A DNA stretch of 64,000 bases from an uncultured Bacilli bacterium (GTDB lineage Bacteria > Bacillota_I > Bacilli_A > RF39 > UBA660): NCBI GenBank assembly GCA_910584305.1, contig CAJTZW010000005.1, positions 29,891 through 93,890 on the forward strand. The letters run 5' to 3'. Positions 49,377-59,536 of the stretch are shown here, in pieces. Every line of letters starts with the position of its first letter. Position 1 is the stretch's first letter. The notes under the pieces were generated by a model. It saw nothing but the letters and a program-made list of their open reading frames with translations, was not told where the DNA came from and made no database searches. The position numbers and the translations under genes are program-made.

Positions 49377-52163
49377 TTATTCTTTGTTCTTTGTATAAAC
49401 TAAATTCAAATAATCAAAAACATTAATTGTTGCATCTAAACTATAAGAATTCTCCAGTTTAAATATACTTTTAATTTCATTCGATAAAATATTTCTAACG
49501 TACACAAGTGATGAAAAATTTGTACATAAAAAGTCATTAGATAAATCTATGTTGTCTCCTAATAAATCAATCATATCTATTATGTAATCCTTAACTCCTT
49601 CATATATTTCATCTAAACTCTCTAATAATTTGTTATCAAGAATCTCATTTTTATATACAGGGTTATCTTTGGAATCAAACCTTACCAATTGATTATAGGG
49701 CGCTGTTAAGAATGCCTCTAGAATCATAGAGAATAAAAATACATTCTTCTCTGTTGGCTCCTTTTTGCTATCAAAACAGCAATAACAATCTCCACCAAGT
49801 TTCTTCGGCTTTATATTATCTGTTAGTGTGAAGTAATATCCATCCATTTTCATTTTGTTTAATTTCATTAAATAATATTGAATTGTCCCAGAATATCCTA
49901 AATCTACAACAGCAATTTTTGATTTATTATCAAATATTTTACTACAATATTTCTTATAAGTTTCACTTTCTTCTTTAAATTGTTTTAAATACTTATCAAA
50001 GTTTTCTTCCAATATTTTATATACTTCTGTTTTATCCTGATCTAACTTTATAAATCTATCTGGAATTTTACTATCCTCAATACCAAAGCGATTTTTAAAT
50101 AGATTATTCATATTCCCTTCAAATCCATTTGAAAGGATTTCCTTTGCATCTGATATAGTATCGATACTAGCAACAGATGCTGAACGCCTTGATGTTAAAA
50201 AGTACGTATTCGGAATTTCTTTTGTTTTACTTTCTCTACAAAAATCTTTATATAATTTCTGTAAATAATATCCTTCTCTTGCAAGAAATAAGAGATTATC
50301 ATAATCTTTTTCTTGTGCATTTTTTTGTAAGAATATTAAAAATTTTAAAATAATTGGCGCTAACATCGTATATCCAAAATCATGAAAATTATTAATGATT
50401 GAATCGCTTGTAATCCTTTTGAACGGAGAATTATAAAGTATTTTATTTACTATTAACCCTAATGACACTTTATCAGCAGTTGTTAAGCACATATTTCTAG
50501 AATTCATATAGTCACTATATGAGGATAACTTATACATTTTATTTGGCTGCATAATATGGTAAAAGGGTTTTCCTAAATCACATAATTGCTGAACATCAGC
50601 TTGTTCATTGTCCCCTACATGAATACACGTTTTATCTTTTACATAATTATTGAAATAGTAATCCCAAATACTACCATTATCTTTTCGTAATCCAATCTCA
50701 CTAGAAACTAATAACGCAGACCAGCCACTGTATCCACACTTGTTTAACATTTTTTCAATGATATCTGAAGTTAGATACATATCACTTATTAAAATAATCG
50801 TTTTATTTGCGGCTTTCAATTTATTGTATACATCTAACATGTCTAATCTTGGAATTATATATGAAAGCTCAAGTTCTTTTTCTTTTTCTTTAATATCATT
50901 CGCTATTGAATTATCAATTTTCAATATTCTCTCTAGATTCGAATATATTTCATTTATATCACAATCTCCAACAAAATTTTTTTCAACCCTAACGTTATAC
51001 TCAGCATTTAGTCTATTGTTTTTGAAATCGCATATTTTATATTTTTCATATACATATTTTTCCAATAAATCAAATAAGGCGGATGGAGTGATTATACATC
51101 TAGTAATTAGAGTATCAAAAATATCAAATGAAATTATATCATAATTCATTAACGTTTCTATGCTATTACTCCTACTTTTTGTTTCATATTGATATAAATT
51201 TTTTAACCCTTTATATCTGAAAGCTTTTCCATTGATATCATATACTAGATATGTATATCCGGAAGCTTTAACTGCTTGTGGGATCATTCTTTCAATCGCA
51301 TGGGCTAGCGTTCCGTCTGCTTTTCCTTCTTCTTTTCCAAAATCATCAATTGTATAATTGAAGTTCAAAAAATTTTTTATTGACTTAACTTTCACCCAAA
51401 AAAATGACCCTACTGAATAATCTATGTATTCATCGCTTAACGAAATATTTAATCTTTGTGCAATTGCATCACAATTTGCTTTATTTTTCAACCATGTATG
51501 GGCCCAATATGGCATATCGAAATATGTTTCTGGATAAATCAATCCAATTTGGTCATTTGTTTCGAATTGATAAAACATTTTCTTTATTATGTCACTGCAT
51601 CCTAAAACTCCATCTAGCATGTGATTTCTCCAACCATCTTGCTCTTTCCCAGTACGAATGCTTTTCTTCGTATGCATATGAAGTAAATAATCATACTCAA
51701 GAATTTCCTTTTTAAAAAGGATAAACATTGGGGAAAAATCCCTTCCTATATTTTTTGCTTTTTTGACAATAACTTTATTTACCTTTTTAATCTGCTCAAA
51801 ATCTTTTTTTATCTTAGATATATCTTCTTTCTCTTGAACAGAAAGAAATAAATCAAATTTATAAGGAATATTATTTAAATATTCAATAAATTCTTTACTT
51901 AAATCTGTATAAAACAAATGAAGGTGCACAGCAATTCTCTTATCGATATTTTCTAACAATTGTATATCACTTATTTTCATAGCTGGAGAGGTTGTATTTG
52001 TTGCTTCCATTGTAATCTGGTTATTAAACTCTGATATTTTTCGAATGGTTTTAAATCTATTACTTAATCTATTCTTCAATCGTTGTTTTGTTTCCATCTT
52101 TATGGGCAATAATCTATATGTTTTTTTCAATGCTCTTATACTATAGCTTTTTAATTTGTTCAT
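49377..52163 (-). CDS. RgpF-like rhamnan synthesis domain fused to a HAD-like domain
   Basis: This 928-residue protein has an RgpF-type domain (about 65-330: RIAVHLHLFYTDLSKEFIEY, KNIGRDFSPMF, YLLHMHTKKS, GSFFWVKVKSIKNFL). A HAD-like hydrolase domain follows (about 340-550: DIISFDIFDTLITR with the DxxDT nucleophile region, ILISDMYLTSDIIEKML, IHVGDNEQADVQQ). A third helical region of ~350 residues includes LLFLAREGYYLQKLYKDF and VDLGYSGTIQYYL. RgpF proteins add or branch rhamnose in wall polysaccharides; the HAD and C-terminal parts recur in large surface-glycan proteins. It is 3 bases from the next gene. Confidence 0.85.
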   Translation of the reverse strand: MNKLKSYSIRALKKTYRLLPIKMETKQRLKNRLSNRFKTIRKISEFNNQITMEATNTTSPAMKISDIQLLENIDKRIAVHLHLFYTDLSKEFIEYLNNIPYKFDLFLSVQEKEDISKIKKDFEQIKKVNKVIVKKAKNIGRDFSPMFILFKKEILEYDYLLHMHTKKSIRTGKEQDGWRNHMLDGVLGCSDIIKKMFYQFETNDQIGLIYPETYFDMPYWAHTWLKNKANCDAIAQRLNISLSDEYIDYSVGSFFWVKVKSIKNFLNFNYTIDDFGKEEGKADGTLAHAIERMIPQAVKASGYTYLVYDINGKAFRYKGLKNLYQYETKSRSNSIETLMNYDIISFDIFDTLITRCIITPSALFDLLEKYVYEKYKICDFKNNRLNAEYNVRVEKNFVGDCDINEIYSNLERILKIDNSIANDIKEKEKELELSYIIPRLDMLDVYNKLKAANKTIILISDMYLTSDIIEKMLNKCGYSGWSALLVSSEIGLRKDNGSIWDYYFNNYVKDKTCIHVGDNEQADVQQLCDLGKPFYHIMQPNKMYKLSSYSDYMNSRNMCLTTADKVSLGLIVNKILYNSPFKRITSDSIINNFHDFGYTMLAPIILKFLIFLQKNAQEKDYDNLLFLAREGYYLQKLYKDFCRESKTKEIPNTYFLTSRRSASVASIDTISDAKEILSNGFEGNMNNLFKNRFGIEDSKIPDRFIKLDQDKTEVYKILEENFDKYLKQFKEESETYKKYCSKIFDNKSKIAVVDLGYSGTIQYYLMKLNKMKMDGYYFTLTDNIKPKKLGGDCYCCFDSKKEPTEKNVFLFSMILEAFLTAPYNQLVRFDSKDNPVYKNEILDNKLLESLDEIYEGVKDYIIDMIDLLGDNIDLSNDFLCTNFSSLVYVRNILSNEIKSIFKLENSYSLDATINVFDYLNLVYTKNKE

Positions 52164-52166
52164 AAA

Positions 52167-54227
52167 TTATCTCCTAAAAATCTTATATCTAACTTTCACG
52201 ATATTTCTTTTAATTTTTATTAACTTTCTAACAAAATTACCATGTGGACTAACATATAGCGCTGGTATATCGTTTGAAGTCATACCTTTTAATTCTTCAC
52301 TTGCAGTTACCATTTTTTTCTTATAAGAAAGCGAAATAGAAGCCCCACTATCATAGTTTTCCTCAAACATATCCATAACTGCATCTACAAATTGTTCAAA
52401 CCCTGCCGATAAGTCTTTGTCTTTCATAAAATTAAGACCTGCATTTGACATTTTCTTTTGTAACTCTTCATCCTTTAATATACTTAAAATTGCAGTCGCC
52501 ATGGCTTCAGGTGTGCTTTCTGCTAATAAAACGGCATCATTTGGCATATCATATAAATTATTCTCTCTATATAATTCTACTACTGGTAATCCAGCCGCCA
52601 TCATTTCAAATGGAATTCTAGATGGGTTTGAAGAGCTAAGACACAAGCCTACCTTGCATCTATTATAAATTTCATTACATTTTTCAATTGGAATAATATG
52701 TAAATTTTCAGCTTCAAAGTCAACTTTCTTATCTACACTAGATCCATACAAATAAATTTTAACTTCTGGCATTATTGTTTTAACAATTTTTAACGCCTGT
52801 ATTCCTAAGTCAGTACATCTACGCCATTTTTCTGGTTGGTACACAAAACAAATTGCATTTTCTTTTTCTATATTGTCTAACTTCTTATATGTTTTTAAAT
52901 CTGCACAGAAATCGAAATACTTTGCTGACTGATTAAATTCCTTTGACATCTTCTGGCATAACCATTTTCCAATTGTAATGAAATAAAATCCATATTTATA
53001 AGAATTCTCAGCAACGATATAACTATTACCCATAGGTTCAAACCAAGGTTCATAATCTTGGATAAAATATCCCTTTTTAGGGGCATCCAAACACCTAACT
53101 GCGTCTGCGGTAGTCCATGCGGTCGCAAATATTAAGTCATATTCTTTTCTCATTCTAATTCCAACATAAACATCTGCCAAACACTTACCATAAAATTTTT
53201 CAATCATATTTTTCATGCCTTTATCTGTTGATATATAATCTTCTCCAACATAAATATCAACAATATGCCCATAATTTATAAGCCTATTTACATTTTGTAC
53301 AACAGTTCTATGTCCTCCTGATCCTTTGACTGGATATGGAAAAATTACAGCAATATTCTTTCTTTTAAAATTTTTCAAAGTTTGCTTTCTTTGCTCACTA
53401 ATCTCATCAAATAGAAAGTTTTTCCTTATATTTTGTTTATAGATAATTTCCCTAGTTGGTTGATACCAACTGTTTATCATTCCCTGAATCTTGGTAATTT
53501 CATCAAATTCAATATCTCTTTTAACAACTGTAGAGGCTGACATTTCATGCTTTCTTTGACAATTTAATGATTCATGAAAATATGCGACTTTTCCATTTTT
53601 TAAAACATTAGCATATATATACCAATCTCCTGCAACTTTATACTCTTTTGCAACTGTAAATATATCCTTGTAATCTCCCTTTTTCCATAACACTGATGAA
53701 ACATTTAAAATAACATTTAAAACACTTAATTGTGTCCTTATAAAAGTTTCACCATCCATAACAAAATCGCTATCATATAATCCTGTACGGAAAATATCTG
53801 AAAAATCTTTACTATTATCAGCAATTACTCGACCCTTTTCGTTAATTCTTTCAGTTTCACAATATGACAATATAGTTTTTTCATCATTAAAACCTTTTAT
53901 TACAGTCTCTAAAAAATTAGGTTTAGCTAGGTCATCCGCTTCCGCAATCCAAAAGTAGTCTCCTTTGGCTTTTTCTACACCTGTAAGCCATTGTGAAAAA
54001 ACACCTTTATTTTCTTTATTCTTTATCACTTTAAATTTCATTTCTGGATGATTTTGTACAAATCTTTCAATTATTTCTACACTATTATCTTTAGAATTAT
54101 CATCCAATATAATTATCTCATAGATTGGATACGTTTGATTCAAAACAGATGATAACCTTTTTTCTAAATAATCTGCATAATTATAGTTTGGAATAATAAC
54201 GCTTATTTTCTTTTGCTTTTCTTTCAT
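52167..54227 (-). CDS. Bifunctional glycosyltransferase, GT2 plus GT4/WsaF-like
   Basis: This 686-residue protein joins two glycosyltransferases. Residues ~8-260 are GT2: ISVIIPNYNYADYLEKRLSS, ILDDNSKDNS, WIAEADDLAKPNFLE. Residues ~290-640 are GT-B: VIFPYPVKGSGGHRTVVQNV, YFIQDYEPWFEPMGNSYIVA (the WsaF/rhamnosyltransferase pattern) and LCLSSSNPSRIPFEMMAAGL. Such fused enzymes build repeating rhamnose polymers. It ends 3 bases before the RgpF-like gene, so they are co-transcribed. Confidence 0.9.
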   Translation of the reverse strand: MKEKQKKISVIIPNYNYADYLEKRLSSVLNQTYPIYEIIILDDNSKDNSVEIIERFVQNHPEMKFKVIKNKENKGVFSQWLTGVEKAKGDYFWIAEADDLAKPNFLETVIKGFNDEKTILSYCETERINEKGRVIADNSKDFSDIFRTGLYDSDFVMDGETFIRTQLSVLNVILNVSSVLWKKGDYKDIFTVAKEYKVAGDWYIYANVLKNGKVAYFHESLNCQRKHEMSASTVVKRDIEFDEITKIQGMINSWYQPTREIIYKQNIRKNFLFDEISEQRKQTLKNFKRKNIAVIFPYPVKGSGGHRTVVQNVNRLINYGHIVDIYVGEDYISTDKGMKNMIEKFYGKCLADVYVGIRMRKEYDLIFATAWTTADAVRCLDAPKKGYFIQDYEPWFEPMGNSYIVAENSYKYGFYFITIGKWLCQKMSKEFNQSAKYFDFCADLKTYKKLDNIEKENAICFVYQPEKWRRCTDLGIQALKIVKTIMPEVKIYLYGSSVDKKVDFEAENLHIIPIEKCNEIYNRCKVGLCLSSSNPSRIPFEMMAAGLPVVELYRENNLYDMPNDAVLLAESTPEAMATAILSILKDEELQKKMSNAGLNFMKDKDLSAGFEQFVDAVMDMFEENYDSGASISLSYKKKMVTASEELKGMTSNDIPALYVSPHGNFVRKLIKIKRNIVKVRYKIFRR

Positions 54228-54672
54228 ATGTTTCCTCCCTTATTTCCAAAGAATTTATGTCCAATTTGTGTACGGCAATGAATACTCTCCTCATGATTAT
54301 ATAAACAATAAGGATACAATAGATTCTATAATGACTGTTAAAAAAGTATTAAATCATTAAAAATAATTATTATATTATTACTTTTAATTCATATCTTTCT
54401 AACTATTTTCATTTACCAATTACATTTTACTATATTTTTTATTGTTTTTCAATCATCGTCCAAAAGAACATCATAAAGAGTGATGAAAATTATTTAAAAA
54501 TAAATCTCTACCTATGGTAGAGATTAATCCTATAAATGATTTCTCATATTTAGGAAGCTTTATTGTAACAAATATTGGTATTATCTAAATTCCTGCATAA
54601 CACTTTCTATATATGTATTATATTAAATATATTGTACATATTTTTATATTCTATTCATACATGAATTCAACT
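54228..54672. other. 445-base intergenic region in the polysaccharide locus
   Basis: The left end is the leader of the 54227 gene with an AGGAAACAT site. The perfect hairpin at 54503-54525 ends the acyltransferase transcript. The rest is AT-rich; I see no gene, riboswitch or repeat. Confidence 0.6.
54503..54525 (-). terminator. Terminator of the GDSL-acyltransferase operon
   Basis: AATCTCTACC - TAT - GGTAGAGATT is a perfect 10-bp stem, followed on the minus strand by TATTTTTAAA. Confidence 0.8.
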
Positions 54673-55749
54673 TTATACAGAACCTTTATTATATCTATTC
54701 CCATACCATGTTTTTACTATTATTTTAATTTTTTCTATACAATAGAGGAATAGTAATGGTCCTATGATACCAACTATGGTATATATAGGCCAAAACTGTG
54801 AATATGATACAGTAAATCTTGGTAATACATCATAGTTTTTAGTAAATAAATGAATTACAATAAAATCTAACAATTTATAGCAAACTATATGTAGCCCCAT
54901 AATTGGTAGTGTCCTTATTCCAATGTATACTAAAATATTGGTAATTTTTTTGAAATGCTGGTTCACTACGAACCCTATCACATACGTAACGTAAAGCATT
55001 CCAATCGACAATGGATAAAATAGATAAGAATGCCATAAATTATTTTGTGATAAGTCCACTCTACCAGGGATAAATTTAATTGTGAGTAAAGTAATTACAA
55101 CAATAAGCAATGCAAGTAGTTTATTAATTTTTATCGCTTCTAACCCATGCTTTCTAACCAATTGCCCAATATATATAAAAGGCAATACTACTAAACTAGT
55201 CTGGTAATGGAGGCCTAACGAAAGATTATTACGATTTAAATAAATTCCTAGTAATGTACACAATACAATGATTATAGCTCTTTCTATTTCTTTATTCTTA
55301 TCAACACTTCTAGTAATATAATAAATAAAATTAAAGATAATAAGGCTCGCTAGTAATACTGGAATAAACCACAATGCCGCTGCGAAAGCTTCTGTGGATG
55401 TAAATAAAAAAGAATCTAAAAATTTTATAGTAATATCATTCAGATTGTATACTGTAGTAGATTGCAATAAATCCATGTAATAAAATACATTATGCAGAAT
55501 TACTAAAATTCCGTTATAGATAACATAAGCCTTTAAATAATTTTTCATTCTTAATCCAATGTATTCCCAAGGAGCATCACAACATACTTCTTTATATAAG
55601 TATCCAGATATCAAAAAGAAGAGAGGCAAATGAAAAATATACACAAATCTACTTAAGAATACATTATCGGTACAATGGCCTAAAACAACCAACACAATTC
55701 CAATGGCTCTTAATATATCTATTACTTGATTTCTATTTTTCACTTCCAT
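54673..55749 (-). CDS. Membrane acyltransferase, family 3 (OafA/WecH-like)
   Basis: This 358-residue protein has about ten TMs and the acyltransferase-3 start RNQVIDILRAIGIVLVVLGH with the catalytic His in GHC, and the R-x10-H-like arrangement FVYIFHLPLFFLISGYLYKE. These enzymes O-acetylate or otherwise acylate surface sugars from a cytoplasmic acyl donor. It follows the SGNH hydrolase gene directly (one-base overlap), a common pairing. Confidence 0.9.
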   Translation of the reverse strand: MEVKNRNQVIDILRAIGIVLVVLGHCTDNVFLSRFVYIFHLPLFFLISGYLYKEVCCDAPWEYIGLRMKNYLKAYVIYNGILVILHNVFYYMDLLQSTTVYNLNDITIKFLDSFLFTSTEAFAAALWFIPVLLASLIIFNFIYYITRSVDKNKEIERAIIIVLCTLLGIYLNRNNLSLGLHYQTSLVVLPFIYIGQLVRKHGLEAIKINKLLALLIVVITLLTIKFIPGRVDLSQNNLWHSYLFYPLSIGMLYVTYVIGFVVNQHFKKITNILVYIGIRTLPIMGLHIVCYKLLDFIVIHLFTKNYDVLPRFTVSYSQFWPIYTIVGIIGPLLFLYCIEKIKIIVKTWYGNRYNKGSV

Positions 55750-56519
55750 TACCTCATATACTTCCTTAATTCATTAGAAATCAATTCATATCCCTTATCA
55801 TTTAAATGTAAGCCATCTTTTACATATTGCTCGCTAATTTCTTCTCCATCACTCTCTTTTAAAATAGGATACATATCTATATATATCATATCATGTTCAT
55901 GGCAATATTCCTCTAATAATTTATTAATTTCCTTTCGCTTATCATTTCTATCATTTTCCGCCCAAGTTCCACGGCAAGGGTAAAGTGATTCAACATATAT
56001 TGTTGTATCTGGCAATTCTTCTCTAATATTTTCTATTATCTCTATAATATCTTCATATATATCATCTGTCCCTCGATCAAAATTTATATCATTAGTACTA
56101 ATCTGTAGAAAAATATCCGTTGGGTGATATCTATATACCCTTTCATACATCTGTTCTAAAATATCTGTCGTCTTATCCCCACCATGTCCACTGTTAATTA
56201 CACGATAGTCTGGGAAATATTTAAATATATCATATTGTTCTGTTAATGAATCACCTAAAAATAAATAAACTGGTTCATACTTGTTTAAGTTCTCTTGGTA
56301 TGTTGATATTTGTTCATTATAGTTTGAAATTTTTTCCCTATAATTTATATTTGTACGTAAAAGAACAAATATAGCAATGATTAAGACAACCACTATAACA
56401 ATAGCGCAAACCATAAATACTTTTTTGAATTTTTCTAACTCTTTTATTTGTTTCTGTAATGATTCTATTTTTTTCTTTAATTTTTGAACTGAATCTTCTT
56501 TTGACACTTTCTTTTTCAT
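55749..56519 (-). CDS. Membrane-anchored SGNH/GDSL hydrolase
   Basis: This 256-residue protein has a coiled-coil start (VQKLKKKIESLQKQIKELEK), one TM (about 33-52) and an extracytoplasmic SGNH domain: FLGDSLTEQYDIFKYFPDYR (GDSL, Ser nucleophile), INSGHGGDKT, LQISTNDINFDRG, and the C-terminal DGLHLNDKGYELI with the catalytic Asp-x2-His. It probably acts as the extracellular esterase/transferase partner of the acyltransferase. Confidence 0.92.
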   Translation of the reverse strand: MKKKVSKEDSVQKLKKKIESLQKQIKELEKFKKVFMVCAIVIVVVLIIAIFVLLRTNINYREKISNYNEQISTYQENLNKYEPVYLFLGDSLTEQYDIFKYFPDYRVINSGHGGDKTTDILEQMYERVYRYHPTDIFLQISTNDINFDRGTDDIYEDIIEIIENIREELPDTTIYVESLYPCRGTWAENDRNDKRKEINKLLEEYCHEHDMIYIDMYPILKESDGEEISEQYVKDGLHLNDKGYELISNELRKYMR

Positions 56520-56629
56520 AATACTACGTCACCTAGTAACCATTGTATCATATTTTTTACTACTTATATCAAAAAAATTGTTATAGGATAGAAATTTGAC
56601 ATCATTTTAAAATATTACCAATTATTTAA

Positions 56630-56925
56630 AAACATATAGCAATCACTTATAAAATTCTTGAAAGACATTATCCAAATCAAATATGGTATATCTTTTCTCA
56701 TAGAGCCAATTTCTTTTAAATATGTGCTTTCTTGATACAGTGATGGGATATCTTTGATACATTGGTATGATGTTTTTGATTTTTCTGTATTTTGATATTC
56801 TATTTGTTTATCATATAAGTAGTGATTATAAACAAATCAATTACATCCAAATATTTATGGATAATCTCCTGTTGTCCTTTATTTGGATACAATCCTTTAT
56901 GAATTCATATTCCACCACCTGGCTA
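56630..56925 (-). pseudogene. Remnant of the N-terminal part of an IS605-type TnpB
   Basis: Allowing frameshifts, the minus strand reads KGLYPNKGQQEIIHKYLDV, then VYNHYLYDKQIEYQNTEKSK and DIPSLYQESTYLKEIGSMRK. This matches the first ~90 residues of TnpB/OrfB (YPNxxQxxxIxxxxGxxRFxYNxxL). No TnpA, RuvC part or omega-RNA-type end is visible. The rest of 56520-57026 is AT-rich and empty. Confidence 0.65.
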
Positions 56926-57026
56926 TGTTTATTATGTCAAGAATGAATGTTTATGCCAATAGTTTTTCAAAAATTTACCAAGAGAATCTCTAGTATATAA
57001 AAAAATGAAGTAAACAACTCCATCTT

Positions 57027-57881
57027 CTAAATTTTTTTATTATCTTTCATAATATCATATAATAAATTCAGGGATTTTAAAATTTCTTGATTTCTAAAAA
57101 TTTCTCTTTTACACCTATCATTATTATATGAGAAATTAAGACTAGAACCCTCCTTATGAAAACATTCTATATTGGGATCATAATATGAAACTAAATTATC
57201 TTTCATAACTCTATAATACAAGAATTCTTCTTCATGATACAAAAATGTTTCATTATAAAATACGTTTGAATATTTTTGATAATATTTTTTTGAAAATATT
57301 ATAGCACATCCATGAAGCGGTACATTCTTCATGGGCTGACTCCCATTCTTCAGGTGAATATCTTTCTTAAACAAATATTTTATTGTATGGTAAATATTAA
57401 ATAAATTTCTCTTAATAGGGTTTGTTAACATTTTTATATTTCGTATGGTTTTCTTTCTTGCCATATCAACTTGTTCTATTGTAGTATAGGCATTAAATGG
57501 ATTAACGGAGTCCCCATCATTCGTATTAATTTTTGGGCCTAACATATCAAACTTATTCTTTTGATAACACTTGGTTATCTTTTCCTCAAATTCAGAATCA
57601 GTCACAATAATATCATTATTAATTACTACTAAAAAATCTGGTTTGTACTTTTCTATTGCATATTGACAACCAATATTGTTTGCTTTAGCAAAACCCTTAT
57701 TTTCTTCTAATTCAATAATATCATTTGTGTAAATCATCAATTGCTTCTTTTCTTTTGTTTGTAAAGTGGCATTATCGACCACTACTATTTTTGCATCATA
57801 CTTTTCTTGAATCGATTGTAAACATTCTAAAGTATCATCAATATTTTTATAGTGTAAAACGACATAAACAAACTTTGCCAT
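57027..57881 (-). CDS. Glycosyltransferase, GT2 (rhamnosyltransferase-like)
   Basis: This 284-residue enzyme starts at the ATG at 57879-57881 with AGAGGAAG upstream; an upstream in-frame ATG lies inside the permease gene. It has AKFVYVVLHYKNIDDTLECL, VVVDNATLQTK, ELEENKGFAKANNIGCQYAI and VVINNDIIV, typical of WbbL/RgpB-type rhamnosyltransferases. It is the first gene after the ABC transporter permease. Confidence 0.9.
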   Translation of the reverse strand: MAKFVYVVLHYKNIDDTLECLQSIQEKYDAKIVVVDNATLQTKEKKQLMIYTNDIIELEENKGFAKANNIGCQYAIEKYKPDFLVVINNDIIVTDSEFEEKITKCYQKNKFDMLGPKINTNDGDSVNPFNAYTTIEQVDMARKKTIRNIKMLTNPIKRNLFNIYHTIKYLFKKDIHLKNGSQPMKNVPLHGCAIIFSKKYYQKYSNVFYNETFLYHEEEFLYYRVMKDNLVSYYDPNIECFHKEGSSLNFSYNNDRCKREIFRNQEILKSLNLLYDIMKDNKKI

Positions 57882-57882
57882 A

Positions 57883-58653
57883 CTATACTTCCTCTGCAAA
57901 ACCTTTCTCTAATTTTTTGAAAACTTTATATCCAATAAATAAAAGGAGAAGGCTTCCCAGTAATACAACTAGTAAAGATTTAACATGTGGCATAGATTGG
58001 TAGAATAAAATATCTCGATAACAAGTAATAATAATAGCCATTGGATTTGCGTGAATAAGCCATTCTACACTTGTCCCAATAAACATGTCTGATTTATATA
58101 AAATTGGTGTTGCGTAAAATAGCATGTTGATAATAAAGTTAATAATATATTCGGCATCTCTAATATATACATTAATTCCACTAGTTATCAAAATAATTCC
58201 TAATGAAAGTATTGTTTGTACCATAATAATGAGTGGGAGCCATAGAATTTGTACACTGATACCTATACCACTACACAGTAAAAAGATAAACATAATAATA
58301 CATGAAATAAGGAAATTTACGAGTCCACTGCATGCTACAGAGATAGGCAAAATCTCACGTGGAAAATATACTTTTTTTATAATTCCAGCGTTGGCAAGAA
58401 CACAAAAAGTACCTTGACTAATTACTGTTGTAAAAAAGGTCCAAGGTAAAATTCCAATGACAATAAATGTTACATAGTGATCCCCTGTATCTTTTAAGAT
58501 ATAAGGAAATACAATCGCGTATACTAAAGTCATTAATAAGGGGTTAACAAAAGACCATAACACTCCCAAAAAGGATCCCTTATATTTACCTCGAATTTCT
58601 TTTTTTACATTACTCTTTAGTAACTGCCTATAATTATATAAATTCTTAAACAT
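57883..58653 (-). CDS. tagG: Polysaccharide/teichoic acid ABC exporter permease (TagG/Wzm-like)
   Basis: This 256-residue protein has six TMs and the ABC-2 pattern of O-antigen and teichoic acid exporters: SNVKKEIRGKYKGSFLGVLW, SFVNPLLMTLVYAIVF, and a C-terminal YIINFIINMLFYATPILYKS. It exports a finished lipid-linked glycan with the ATPase encoded just upstream (7 bases away). Confidence 0.92.
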   Translation of the reverse strand: MFKNLYNYRQLLKSNVKKEIRGKYKGSFLGVLWSFVNPLLMTLVYAIVFPYILKDTGDHYVTFIVIGILPWTFFTTVISQGTFCVLANAGIIKKVYFPREILPISVACSGLVNFLISCIIMFIFLLCSGIGISVQILWLPLIIMVQTILSLGIILITSGINVYIRDAEYIINFIINMLFYATPILYKSDMFIGTSVEWLIHANPMAIIITCYRDILFYQSMPHVKSLLVVLLGSLLLLFIGYKVFKKLEKGFAEEV

Positions 58654-58660
58654 AATTCAC

Positions 58661-59401
58661 CTACCCACAAATTTTTAAATATTCATCAATTACCTGATCA
58701 ATTGATCCATCCATTCGTACCTTACCATTATAAATCCAAATACCTCGAGCACACAATTGTTTTACTGCATCTAAACTATGGCTTACAATTACAATTGTCT
58801 TGTCGCTATTTTTCAGTTGCTCTAGTTTTTCAAAACATTTATCTTGGAAATGCTGATCACCAACTGCTAAAATTTCATCGATGAGTAGTATTTCTGCATC
58901 TACATTTATAGCTACAGAAAATGCCAGTCTCATATACATCCCAGATGAATACGTTCTAACAGGGCTATCAATAAATTCTCCTAATTCCGAAAATTCTATA
59001 ATATCTTGTACACGTGCATCAATTTCTGCAGCAGTAAGTCCAAAGATAGAAGCATTGAAGTATATATTCTCTCTTCCAGTAAAATCCGGATGAAATCCTG
59101 CCCCCAATTCGAGTAAGGAGGTAAGCTTACCATTTGTTATAATTTTTCCTTCTGTTGGGTATATAATTTTTGTCATAAGTTTTAAGAGCGTACTCTTCCC
59201 ACTTCCATTGGTTCCAATTAGGGCTACTGTTTCTCCTTTTCCTATCTCTAAATTGATATCCTCTAATACAATTCTACTTTCTGACTTTTTCTTATTCCAA
59301 AATACTAATTTCTCTTTTAAGGTTGTAGCCTTATCATAGTATAATTTAAATGATTTTGTCATATGTTCCACCTTTATGGCTACATCATCTTTTTGTTTCA
59401 T
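58661..59401 (-). CDS. tagH: Polysaccharide/teichoic acid ABC exporter ATPase (TagH/Wzt-like)
   Basis: This 246-residue ATPase has Walker A ALIGTNGSGKSTLLKLM, signature YSSGMYMRLAFSVAI, Walker B EILLIDEILAVGDQ and the switch His in IVSHSLDAVKQLC. The front LYYDKATTLKEKLVFW is typical of the TagH/Wzt group. No C-terminal glycan-binding domain is present, so export does not need chain-terminus recognition. Confidence 0.95.
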   Translation of the reverse strand: MKQKDDVAIKVEHMTKSFKLYYDKATTLKEKLVFWNKKKSESRIVLEDINLEIGKGETVALIGTNGSGKSTLLKLMTKIIYPTEGKIITNGKLTSLLELGAGFHPDFTGRENIYFNASIFGLTAAEIDARVQDIIEFSELGEFIDSPVRTYSSGMYMRLAFSVAINVDAEILLIDEILAVGDQHFQDKCFEKLEQLKNSDKTIVIVSHSLDAVKQLCARGIWIYNGKVRMDGSIDQVIDEYLKICG

Positions 59402-59536
59402 ACATTTCCTCCATCATATAACTCTGTATGTTATTGTATCATATAATTGAATAAATTACCATAAACTAGCAAATAAAACAAAAAGATACAATTTTTAATG
59501 TACCTTTTTTAAAATACGTGCGTTTTGTAAACTGAT

